Below, one piece after another: positions 1-5,120 of a DNA stretch of 15,093 bases (position 1 is its first letter; each line of letters opens with the position of its first letter). The DNA comes from Prevotellaceae bacterium UBA1726. Lineage in GTDB: Bacteria > Bacteroidota > Bacteroidia > Bacteroidales > Bacteroidaceae. Under the pieces are notes generated by a model. It was not told the DNA's origin. It worked only from the letters and a program-made list of their open reading frames with translations, and did no database searches. The position numbers were made by a program, and so were the translations under genes. The DNA is taken from positions 1-15,093 of the forward strand of contig DCIM01000035.1 of NCBI GenBank assembly GCA_002316005.1. The letters run 5' to 3'.

Positions 1-1
1 T

Positions 2-58
2 GAAGCCGACTCAAAGAAGCAGGGGCCTTCGATGTGGGAGGATATGGACGAGGAATAA
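2..58 (+). CDS. C-terminal end of an unidentified gene (5' partial)
   Basis: The second forward frame is open from the window edge to a TAA at 56-58, giving an acidic 18-residue tail that ends WEDMDEE. A rho-independent terminator begins about 20 bases after the stop, which supports this being the real end of a + strand gene. The visible tail is too short to name a family; only its acidic, probably flexible nature can be stated. Confidence 0.6.
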   Translation, partial: EADSKKQGPSMWEDMDEE

Positions 59-79
59 TTACACATTATAATATATACG

Positions 80-123
80 CACGCGAGGCGATCACGAAGA
101 AGTGGTTGCCTCGTGTTTTATTA
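80..123 (+). terminator. Rho-independent terminator after the partial gene
   Basis: The arm at 80-95 (CACG, a CG bulge, AGGC, then GATCAC) pairs with the arm at 102-115 (GTGGTTGCCTCGTG) through Watson-Crick pairs, two G-T wobbles and one two-base bulge, around a GAAGAA loop. A TTTTATTAT tract follows at once. It sits just after the stop at 58 and before the transposase promoter, so it separates the two transcription units. Confidence 0.75.
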
Positions 124-163
124 TGCCATCGTATTGCTATTGAGAAAAAAAAGACGGATATTG

Positions 164-194
164 TTTGAACATTAGGCGTTTTTTGCTATCTTTG
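164..194 (+). promoter_or_regulatory. Bacteroidota-type promoter of the transposase gene
   Basis: TTTG at 164-167 matches the -33 element. After a 19-bp spacer, TATCTTTG at 187-194 matches the -7 consensus TAnnTTTG. The expected transcription start is near 201. That puts a possible TTG start at 165 outside the transcript and supports translation from the ATG at 216. Confidence 0.75.
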
Positions 195-215
195 CAGTGG
201 AGAAGAGTTTCCGGT

Positions 216-1328
216 ATGGAAGAAAACAAAAAGCCCACTCATCGTAGGCATAACAAATGGCATGACTACAAGGAGCGTTGTATATATCATATAACGCTGG
301 TGGTGAGCGACCGTGTGCCGTTGCTGGCTTCATTGGAGGCGACAGATGGCAATGATGCCCGTATGGAGCTGACGCCATTAGGGGCGGCTGTGTCGCAACA
401 GTTGAATAGCCTTCAAGAGCGTGCAAGGGAGAAGGGCTGCAAAGTGAGAATTCTGGCGAAGTGCATCATGGACACTCATCTACACTTCATTCTGTTTGTC
501 GAAGAGACATTGCCAATCCCTATGGGAGTGCTGATAAGAGGACTGAAACAAGGTTGCAACAGCGCATTGAAAGAGGCTTTGGCATTGGCGGGATTAATGG
601 AGGAAGCCACAACAACGCCAACTGCCCCAAAGAGTATAGCGGGTGTTCATCCATCGTTTGCCGTTGTAGATGAGGGCTTTTCAAGCCCGAAGGCGATACG
701 CATCATCAACCATGGCGCCATCATCAACAACCACCGGCTGACATCAGCGCGCATCCTGAACGATCATGCCCTCTTTGAGGAAGATTTCGACGAGACAATC
801 CTCATTCGGCACGGTCAACTGAAGAGGATGATAGACTATGTCCACCAGAACCCTTACCGCAAATGGGTGAAACTGAACAACAAGGACAGGTTCATGCCTG
901 TGAGGAATGTTGAAGTGGCGGGGAAACTCTATGACGCCATTGGCAACATGATGCTTCTGGGCCTTGCACGCAAGGAGGTTCATGTAAGAAGGCGGTTCTC
1001 GGAGGCGGAACGCAAGGAATACATGAACGACTGTGTGAAGAAAGCACGACAGAACTATGCCTTGGTATCGCCATTCATCTCGGATTATGAGAGCGCTGTG
1101 AGGGATTTCTGTCTGAAGGAAGGACATTCGGTGATACAGTTGGTTGACAACGGTTTCACGGACTTCACGACATGTCCGGGAGGACTGTTCGAATACTGTC
1201 AGAACGGGCAGGTGCTGCTTTTGGTACCGAGCGAATTTCCGCATATCGACAAGAAAGGGACAATAAGCCGGGCGGAATGTCAAGCGCTCAATTCGAGGGC
1301 GGAGGAGATTGCTGACATGAGCCCATAA
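216..1328 (+). CDS. REP-associated-type HUH (Y1) transposase with C-terminal extension
   Basis: This is a 370-residue protein of the IS200/RAYT-like Y1 transposase group. Such enzymes nick single-stranded DNA at hairpins through a tyrosine, and RAYTs are thought to mobilise REP palindromes. The N-terminal half has the HUH metal-binding pair H88-L-H90 in the context CIMDTHLHFILF. The likely catalytic tyrosine is Y208 in YVHQNPYRKW, the position of the YIHxNPV motif of this family. Roughly 60 extra residues lie between about 125 and 185. Residues about 230-370 go beyond a minimal Y1 domain. They alternate hydrophobic strands and helices (ALVSPFISDYE, VIQLVDNGF, VLLLVPSEFP, ISRAECQALN), which recalls a Rossmann/DprA-SLOG-type fold; that is inference. 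The start is the ATG at 216 because the predicted transcription start (about 201) lies downstream of the TTG at 165. It is an intact single-copy gene with no IS ends; a GC-rich palindrome follows at 1365-1401. Confidence 0.85.
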   Translation: MEENKKPTHRRHNKWHDYKERCIYHITLVVSDRVPLLASLEATDGNDARMELTPLGAAVSQQLNSLQERAREKGCKVRILAKCIMDTHLHFILFVEETLPIPMGVLIRGLKQGCNSALKEALALAGLMEEATTTPTAPKSIAGVHPSFAVVDEGFSSPKAIRIINHGAIINNHRLTSARILNDHALFEEDFDETILIRHGQLKRMIDYVHQNPYRKWVKLNNKDRFMPVRNVEVAGKLYDAIGNMMLLGLARKEVHVRRRFSEAERKEYMNDCVKKARQNYALVSPFISDYESAVRDFCLKEGHSVIQLVDNGFTDFTTCPGGLFEYCQNGQVLLLVPSEFPHIDKKGTISRAECQALNSRAEEIADMSP

Positions 1329-1337
1329 AATGGGCTC
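1319..1337 (+). repeat. Perfect inverted repeat overlapping the transposase stop codon
   Basis: GAGCCCAT at 1319-1326 and ATGGGCTC at 1330-1337 are perfect 8-bp complements around a three-base loop, and the TAA stop lies inside the structure. No T-tract follows, so it is not a standard terminator. It could protect the mRNA 3' end, or act as a recognition hairpin for the transposase encoded just upstream. Confidence 0.6.
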
Positions 1338-1364
1338 TGTATACGACGGCGAACAAAAAAAACA

Positions 1365-1401
1365 GAAGCCCCTCCCCGACCCTCCCCCATAAGGGAGGGG
1401 G
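1365..1401. repeat. REP-like GC-rich palindrome downstream of the transposase
   Basis: Two tandem CCCTCCCC-type blocks (starting 1369 and 1380) are followed by GGGAGGGGG (1393-1401). The last arm pairs with the second block around a CCATAA loop, or alternatively with the first. The composition differs sharply from the A/T-rich flanks. Similar CCCTCCCC/GGGAGGGG intergenic repeats are, from memory, common in Bacteroidota genomes. Its place 36 bases after a RAYT-type gene makes it the natural candidate for that enzyme's REP substrate, which is inference. Confidence 0.6.
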
Positions 1402-1433
1402 ACGAAGAACGAAAACAATTAAACAATAACAAT

Positions 1434-2270
1434 ATGAACACAATTCTTAAGTCATTACTATTAGTATTTTCGGTTATGATCATGACATCATGTACAGCAA
1501 AGAAGGCCACGGAGGGTGGCGAGTCGGAAACAAAGAAAAGTCTTGTGCTTTACTACTCACAGACGGGAACAACACAGGCTGTGGCGGAGGAGCTGCAACG
1601 ACTGACGGGTGCCGACATCGAGGCTATAGAGGTGGAGAATCCTTATTCGGGTTCATACGATGAGACTATACAGCGTTGTATGGCTGAGATGAAGGATAAC
1701 ATCCTTCCTGCATTGAAACCGCTGAAGTCGGACATCAGCAAGTATGATGTCATCTATCTCGGTTATCCTATCTGGTTTGGTACCTACGCTCGTCCAATGC
1801 TCTCGCTCGTGAAGCAGACTTCGTTCGCAGGAAAGACTATTGTGCCTTTCTGCACCTTCGGCAGTGGCGGTCTGAACACCACAGAGGCTGCATTGAAGGC
1901 TGATCAGCCTGAGGCAACAGTTCTCGCTGGTTATGGCGTGCGTACAGCTCGTATGGCAGCGATAGAGAAGGAAGTGGAGCGTTTCCTCAAGGAGAACGGA
2001 CATATAGAGGGTAAGGTGAAGGCATTGCCAGAGTATTCGGAGCAGAAGGCTGTAACGGCTGAGGAGAAGGACATCTTCAATCAGGCATGTGGCGACTATC
2101 AGTTCCCATTGGGTACTCCTGTGACAGTTGGCTCGCGCAAGACCGACGATGGTGTGGACTATAAATACAATGTGCTCAGCAGAGGTATGGACGGAAAGGA
2201 TGCTACTGCTGTCATCTATGTCACTGTTGCCAAAGGGGGCAAACCTGAGTTTACTCAGGTTGTGAGGTAA
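1434..2270 (+). CDS. Flavodoxin-fold lipoprotein
   Basis: This 278-residue protein starts with a lipoprotein signal peptide: hydrophobic residues 5-17, then MTSC with the acylated cysteine at C20. It is therefore probably anchored in a membrane, facing the periplasm or cell surface. Residues about 36-195 form a flavodoxin domain. The FMN-phosphate loop is YYSQTGTT (40-47), followed by the DVIYLGYPIWFGTYARP segment (105-121) and TFGSGG (141-146), typical of isoalloxazine contacts. The last 80 residues form a small extra domain of unknown role. The likely activity is FMN-dependent electron transfer or quinone/nitro reduction, but the substrate is not visible. The start is preceded by an A-rich stretch and no Shine-Dalgarno, as is usual in Bacteroidota. 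No promoter was seen between 1329 and 1433, so readthrough from the transposase unit is possible. Confidence 0.85.
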   Translation: MNTILKSLLLVFSVMIMTSCTAKKATEGGESETKKSLVLYYSQTGTTQAVAEELQRLTGADIEAIEVENPYSGSYDETIQRCMAEMKDNILPALKPLKSDISKYDVIYLGYPIWFGTYARPMLSLVKQTSFAGKTIVPFCTFGSGGLNTTEAALKADQPEATVLAGYGVRTARMAAIEKEVERFLKENGHIEGKVKALPEYSEQKAVTAEEKDIFNQACGDYQFPLGTPVTVGSRKTDDGVDYKYNVLSRGMDGKDATAVIYVTVAKGGKPEFTQVVR

Positions 2271-2285
2271 GGAGGCGTTTAGCTA

Positions 2286-2650
2286 AACGCAAGGAGCGCA
2301 AAGATGCCAAGAACGCAAAGGGTTAGATAAAAACCATTCGTTAACAGGGCGTTGCCCTTGATGGCATGGAGATACAGAATCTTTGAAAACAAGCTTTCAC
2401 GATTCCTGCCTCTCCCTCCCATCTGCCAATGTCTTGGCTAACGAATGAAAAAACCGCTGCGCGAGAAAACTTCTCGACTAATATCGAGAAAAAAAATGGT
2501 AGGACTAACCAGACTGGTGGATTATGTCTCCTTGCATCAAAGATGTAGAAATCTAATTCAATCTAACTTAATTCCCACAGATCTCGCAGACTACACAGAT
2601 TTCTCAACGCGAAGGGCGCAAAGGAGCAAGGGTCGCGAGGATTAAAATCT
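2286..2650 (+). repeat. Structured intergenic element, copy A
   Basis: The left flank (2286-2337) carries CGCAAAG-like units and ends in TTAGATAAAAACCAT. It matches 43 of 52 positions of copy B without gaps. Then comes a 113-nt core (2335-2447) bounded by CATTCGTTA and TAACGAATG, then a right flank (2445-2472) matching copy B at 22 of 28 positions. Farther right are a CACAGAT-rich stretch (2576-2601), more CGCAAAG-like units (2606-2625) and GGATTAAAATCT (2639-2650). The same GGATTAAAATCT occurs at the end of copy B. Confidence 0.75.
2335..2447 (+). other. Core hairpin of element copy A
   Basis: Arms CATTCGTTA (2335-2343) and TAACGAATG (2439-2447) are perfect 9-bp complements; one mismatch then leads to a further C-G pair. 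The enclosed sequence includes ATTCCT and CCCATCTGCC blocks that are also inside copy B. Four of the first eight arm pairs differ from copy B by compensatory changes. Confidence 0.65.
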
Positions 2651-2713
2651 CAGACTCTGTCTTCGAGAAAATGGTAGAAAGAAAAGGCACGGGCGGAATT
2701 TATATTAGTACAG

Positions 2714-2741
2714 AAAAACTGCTGTAATGGCAGTTTTTTTT
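2714..2741 (+). terminator. Rho-independent terminator, no adjacent gene
   Basis: AAAAACTGC (2714-2722) pairs with GCAGTTTTT (2730-2738) around TGTAATG, and eight T residues run from 2734 to 2741. This is a textbook + strand terminator, yet the nearest upstream + strand coding stop is at 2270. Either the flavodoxin transcript has a tail of about 440 nt that includes element copy A, or an uncharacterised transcript ends here. Confidence 0.75.
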
Positions 2742-2784
2742 GTGTTTATAGGGGAAAAAAGATATTGTCTTGACTGCACAAATT

Positions 2785-3160
2785 AATGCAGTGATATAGC
2801 ATTTGACACGTTTTAAAAGAGGAAAATGCGTGGGCAAAAGCCTGATGGCTTTCTATGCTGACTGTCTTTAGTTCGAGAGCTAAAACGAGCTTTGCTCTCT
2901 CCCTAAATCCATTCAACCGTGCTTTCAGCACTATGCCCACTCTGGAAAATCTGCTGTTGCAGCAAAATTGCTTCGAGCTTTAATGCTCTCGCATAAAATG
3001 GCTACGCGCCGTGCAGGAGTATTCTTATTTTATGCGTAACGAATGTGGAGCAATTTTTATCAAGTCTCATTAGAGAATTGATATTTTCCCAATATGGCAA
3101 GTGACATTGGTCACTGCAGATGGGGTTCGGAGTTGAGATAAAGTTTACTTTTAATCTCAA
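2785..3160. repeat. Chain of short hairpins
   Basis: Successive inverted repeats include AAAGCC-TGAT-GGCTTT (2837-2852), GAGAGC/GCTCTC (2875-2899), GTGCT-TTC-AGCAC (2919-2931), TGCTG-TTG-CAGCA (2952-2964), the 10-bp pair CGCATAAAAT/ATTTTATGCG (2990-3036), AGTGAC-ATTG-GTCACT (3100-3115) and TTGAGAT/ATCTCAA (3133-3160). Small ORFs on the minus strand (3199-3002 and 2940-2746) overlap it but show no recognisable domain. The density of hairpins suggests structured RNA or a decayed repeat array. Confidence 0.45.
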
Positions 3161-3270
3161 GGCTGAAGAACTGATGCAAGAAAACAAAGTTTTTGCCATG
3201 TATTTTCTTCTTTTTCTAAATATCCGCTATGGGTCAAGTTCTATATTATTACCCAAATTAATGTGGAAAA

Positions 3271-3367
3271 AATAGTAAAATTGACCAAAAACAATAGTAA
3301 AATCGGGTAAAAAGGCGAGGAAAATCGTTTATAAGCAGTAAGATTGTGCAGATTGGGGTAAGATTGT
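3271..3367. promoter_or_regulatory. Two pairs of direct repeats, possible activator sites
   Basis: AATAGTAAAAT occurs at 3271-3281 and 3293-3303 (period 22). GTAAGATTGT occurs at 3338-3347 and 3358-3367 (period 20). Both periods are close to two helical turns, and the second pair ends 8 bases before the -33 element at 3376. LytTR-type and other dimeric regulators bind direct repeats spaced like this, but the regulator is unknown. Confidence 0.4.
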
Positions 3368-3375
3368 TCAAAGGA

Positions 3376-3407
3376 TTTGGAAGATGGCAATTTTATTAGT
3401 AATTTTG
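3376..3407 (+). promoter_or_regulatory. Strong Bacteroidota-type promoter
   Basis: TTTG (3376-3379), a 20-bp spacer and TAATTTTG (3400-3407) match the -33/-7 consensus fully, with a predicted transcription start near 3414. No convincing ORF lies downstream before the terminator at 3578-3611, so it seems to drive a non-coding or leader transcript. Confidence 0.65.
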
Positions 3408-3413
3408 CATCAG

Positions 3414-3611
3414 AAACGAAAAACGAAGTCAACACAAAACTTCAACATAGAGGGCGAAAGCCTCCCCGGAAAAGAAACAATTTAGACGTTAAAGAAAAAA
3501 GATAAGAATAGATTAGGTAATTATTAGGTAGATTAATTAATGTTTTTTTCCAAACCAAGGATAAACCAAGAAAAACTAAAAGGGCCTGCTGTGAAGCAAG
3601 CCCTTTTTTTT
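3414..3611 (+). ncRNA. Candidate small RNA, or leader-terminator scar of a lost gene
   Basis: A consensus promoter upstream and a strong intrinsic terminator at the end define a transcript of about 200 nt. The 5' part is A-rich and unstructured. A GGC-GAAA-GCC hairpin lies near 3454, then an A/T-rich stretch ends in ATTAATTAATG at 3541, which looks like a Bacteroidota translation start. The frame opened by that ATG runs straight through the terminator, so it is unlikely to be a real protein. It may be a small RNA, or the promoter, leader and terminator left after deletion of a coding region. No known RNA family was recognised. Confidence 0.35.
3578..3611 (+). terminator. Strong rho-independent terminator
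   Basis: AAAAGGGC (3578-3585) pairs with GCCCTTTT (3600-3607). An inner TGCT/AGCA stem and a GTGA loop extend it, and eight T residues run from 3604 to 3611. It ends the candidate short transcript that begins near 3414. Confidence 0.8.
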
Positions 3612-3657
3612 ATTATTCTATACCTCCTGCTCGTTGCACGAGCGAAACTCGCCCTTA

Positions 3658-3717
3658 GGCTCACTGACCAGAGCAGGTTCGTCAGCTTGCTGGGGCCGTT
3701 AAGCGCGGGAAGTAAAT
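3658..3717 (+). repeat. 60-nt intergenic repeat, copy P
   Basis: It begins GGCTCACTGAC and ends GGAAGTAAAT. It aligns to the minus strand of 4889-4949 with about 45 matches over 58 compared positions. CTGAC (3663-3667) and GTCAG (3681-3685) form an inverted repeat that is preserved, one pair longer, in the other copy. Confidence 0.65.
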
Positions 3718-3735
3718 CCTATCAATCTTATTTTT

Positions 3736-4005
3736 AACGCAAGGGACGCTATGATGCAATGAGCGCAAAGATTTAGATAAAAACCATGCTGCGAAGACTG
3801 GCGTCTTGTTGCATTCGGTCTTTTGTCATAGTGATTAAACGAGTTTATCACGTATTCCTCAAGCCCATCTGCCGTACAGAAGTACTTAAGCAGCATGAGA
3901 AAATCGCTACGCGAGAACTTTCGTGCAAACGAGGGCAAAGAAAGACTTGCTTTCAATTTGCCGAGTGCAGCCGAAAGTCAAGACGGCATCGCCGGATTAA
4001 AATCT
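3736..4005 (+). repeat. Structured intergenic element, copy B
   Basis: It has the same order as copy A: CGCAAAG-like left flank (3736-3787), a 113-nt core (3785-3897), and a right flank containing CGCTACGCGAGAA (3895-3922). It ends near GGATTAAAATCT (3994-4005). The distance from left-flank start to right-flank end is 187 nt in both copies. An ATG in the right arm opens a short frame beginning MRKSLREN, against MKKPLREK in copy A. Coding potential is therefore possible, but the frames diverge after about eight residues. Confidence 0.75.
3785..3897 (+). other. Core hairpin of element copy B
   Basis: CATGCTGC (3785-3792) and GCAGCATG (3890-3897) are perfect 8-bp complements enclosing the same 113-nt span as copy A. 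Pairs 4, 6, 7 and 8 change from T-A, G-C, T-A and T-A in copy A to G-C, T-A, G-C and C-G here; pairs 1, 2, 3 and 5 are identical. Confidence 0.65.
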
Positions 4006-4075
4006 TCGTTTCACTCAGAGAAAAATATTTCGGGAAGAGGAAACTTGGAAATAAAATCTATAGAAAGGGAAGGAT

Positions 4076-4110
4076 AAAAAAATCCCTCCGGCTCGGGGAG
4101 GCGGAGGGAT
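4076..4110 (-). terminator. Terminator of the nucleotidyltransferase gene
   Basis: Read on the minus strand, ATCCCTCCG (4110-4102) pairs with CGGAGGGAT (4090-4082) around an 11-base loop, and seven T residues follow (4082-4076). It begins 8 bases past the stop of the minus-strand gene ending at 4118. Confidence 0.85.
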
Positions 4111-4117
4111 TATTGGA

Positions 4118-4855
4118 TTATTCTGTAATGCCGTGGTAGGTTTCCTGCACCTGACGGTAGGATTCGAGATTGCCGATGTCGTAACGATGGCCTGGCATTT
4201 CCATAGCATGGACAGGAGTCTGGTGGCAAAGCCAAGCGAAATAGCTACCAGGAGCATCAACGCCACAACCGGCCTCAATACCTGCAGGAACAAGACGAGC
4301 ATCCTCGCGCGTGTAATAATAGAAAGGTGGAGTACACCAGTGAGTCTCTGGATTTGGAGATTTCTCGGTCATGCGAAGAACGCGATCGTTCTCGTCGATG
4401 GTGACGATGCCACACTTGAGGATCTTTGTGTCGGATGGCTCGTAGTAGCGCATGATGCACGAAGTCTGCTTCTCTACGGCATAGCGCACGAAACGCTGGA
4501 GAGAGAAATCGAGGACATTATCGCCAGCAATGACGAGCATATCGTCGTCGAGATGGAGAAGGTCGACAGCATACTGAATGTCGCGAACAGCACCAAGGCG
4601 AGTCTCGTTTGAACTTGTGCCATCGTCGACGATAGACACCTTTTGTGTCTTGTCCTTAGCCCAAGCCTCGAAATGATGGGCGAACTTATGGTTGCTGATT
4701 ACTACATACTCATCAACAAGGCCAGCACCATCGATATCGTCGATGAGCCAGTCGAGGATTGTTTTGTCGCCCACCTTGAGGAGAGGTTTTGGGAAATTCT
4801 CAGTGAGTGGGTAAAGACGTGTGGCATATCCTGCCGCAAGGATTAAACATTTCAT
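4118..4855 (-). CDS. Sugar-phosphate nucleotidyltransferase (RfbA/HddC-like)
   Basis: This 245-residue cytoplasmic enzyme belongs to the NTP_transferase (GT-A fold) family, which makes NDP-sugars from a sugar phosphate and an NTP. The N-terminal nucleotide loop is LAAGYATRLYPLT (6-18), followed by FPKPLL (21-26), whose lysine K23 is the family's activating residue. IAGDNVLDFSL (109-119) holds the metal-binding aspartate D112, and YDIGNLESY (225-233) matches the conserved C-terminal sugar site. It is shorter than RfbA (about 290 residues) and lacks a left-handed beta-helix. The exact sugar is not predictable. It has its own promoter (5080-5110) with a predicted leader of about 218 nt, and a terminator directly after the stop. 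The most likely role is capsule, O-antigen or other surface glycan precursor synthesis. Confidence 0.85.
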   Translation of the reverse strand: MKCLILAAGYATRLYPLTENFPKPLLKVGDKTILDWLIDDIDGAGLVDEYVVISNHKFAHHFEAWAKDKTQKVSIVDDGTSSNETRLGAVRDIQYAVDLLHLDDDMLVIAGDNVLDFSLQRFVRYAVEKQTSCIMRYYEPSDTKILKCGIVTIDENDRVLRMTEKSPNPETHWCTPPFYYYTREDARLVPAGIEAGCGVDAPGSYFAWLCHQTPVHAMEMPGHRYDIGNLESYRQVQETYHGITE

Positions 4856-4888
4856 ATTACTAATATTATGCAGCAGAACTGCGTTTCA

Positions 4889-4949
4889 AGTTACTTCCTT
4901 CGCTGTCCGGCGCCAGCTCTGCTGACTCGCCTGCTTCAGTCAGTGAGCC
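4889..4949 (-). repeat. 60-nt intergenic repeat, copy Q
   Basis: On the minus strand it begins GGCTCACTGAC and ends GGAAGTAACT, matching copy P at 3658-3717 in the opposite genomic orientation. CTGACT/AGTCAG (4922-4927 and 4938-4943) is a perfect stem. It lies within the predicted 5' leader of the nucleotidyltransferase gene. Confidence 0.65.
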
Positions 4950-4978
4950 CGCCATAGGCGCTTTTCACGTTTCAGGTG

Positions 4979-5044
4979 GTTTCAAGCTTCGCGTTTCAGG
5001 TACCATATGCGCGGGCACACTGTACCCGCGAACTGAACGGGAAC
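4979..5044 (-). repeat. 66-nt GC-hairpin repeat, copy C
   Basis: It runs from GTTTCAAGCTTCGCG to GAACGGGAAC on the plus strand. It aligns without gaps to 10387-10452, with about 53 of 66 positions identical. The central hairpin is CGCGGG (5010-5015) and CCCGCG (5025-5030). It lies between two minus-strand genes, inside the predicted leader of the nucleotidyltransferase and about 77 bases past the protease stop. Confidence 0.75.
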
Positions 5045-5060
5045 GACGGAGGCTGCAGAA

Positions 5061-5077
5061 GCTGCTACCTAAGCAGC
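5061..5077. repeat. Short perfect hairpin in the leader
   Basis: GCTGCT (5061-5066) and AGCAGC (5072-5077) pair perfectly around ACCTA. It lies at the predicted transcription start of the nucleotidyltransferase promoter, so it could be the 5' hairpin of that leader, or part of a 3' structure for the protease transcript. Confidence 0.45.
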
Positions 5078-5079
5078 GG

Positions 5080-5110
5080 CAAAGGTAGTAATAAAAAACG
5101 AGAAAACAAA
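5080..5110 (-). promoter_or_regulatory. Minus-strand promoter of the nucleotidyltransferase gene
   Basis: Read on the minus strand, TTTG (5110-5107), a 19-bp spacer and TACCTTTG (5087-5080) match the Bacteroidota consensus. The predicted start near 5073 gives a leader of about 218 nt before the ATG at 4855. The leader contains repeat copies C and Q and several hairpins. Confidence 0.6.
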
Positions 5111-5120
5111 GAATTTGCGC

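Larger units (their letters stand above)
2271..4117. other. 1.85 kb gene-poor, repeat- and hairpin-rich region
   Basis: No convincing protein-coding gene was found here. Its ORFs are all under 120 codons, lie in mutually overlapping frames, and run through repeats or terminators. It contains two copies of a structured element (2286-2650, 3736-4005), a terminator at 2714-2741, a run of short hairpins (about 2785-3160), tandem direct repeats and a promoter (3271-3407), a possible short transcript ending at 3611, and one copy of a third repeat (3658-3717). Such mixtures are common in repeat-rich Prevotella intergenic regions. Decayed coding sequence on the minus strand between 3199 and 2746 cannot be excluded. 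Confidence 0.7.

Noticed and set aside
165..215. TTG start at 165 for the transposase
   Set aside because: It overlaps the -33 promoter element and lies upstream of the predicted transcription start.
744..1418. Long minus-strand ORF (224 codons) opposite the transposase
   Set aside because: Shadow of the well-supported + strand gene; it runs through the palindromes and has no recognised domain.
2286..2325. CGCAAAG-like units as a CRISPR array
   Set aside because: Units are degenerate, very short and lack uniform spacers; no cas genes are present.
2445..2645. 66-codon ORF starting in the right arm of element copy A
   Set aside because: It begins like the ORF of copy B for about eight residues and then diverges, and it runs through CGCAAAG-like repeats; better explained as repeat sequence.
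2746..3199. Two minus-strand ORFs of about 65 codons
   Set aside because: No domain, signal or promoter found, and both overlap the hairpin chain. Decayed coding sequence remains possible.
3540..3737. 65-codon ORF starting at ATTAATTAATG
   Set aside because: A strong intrinsic terminator (3578-3611) lies inside it, followed by repeat sequence; kept only as a possible deletion scar.
2286..3922. Structured elements as retron msr-msd RNAs, because inverted ends enclose a core
   Set aside because: No reverse transcriptase gene is in the window and no msr/msd features beyond paired ends were seen.
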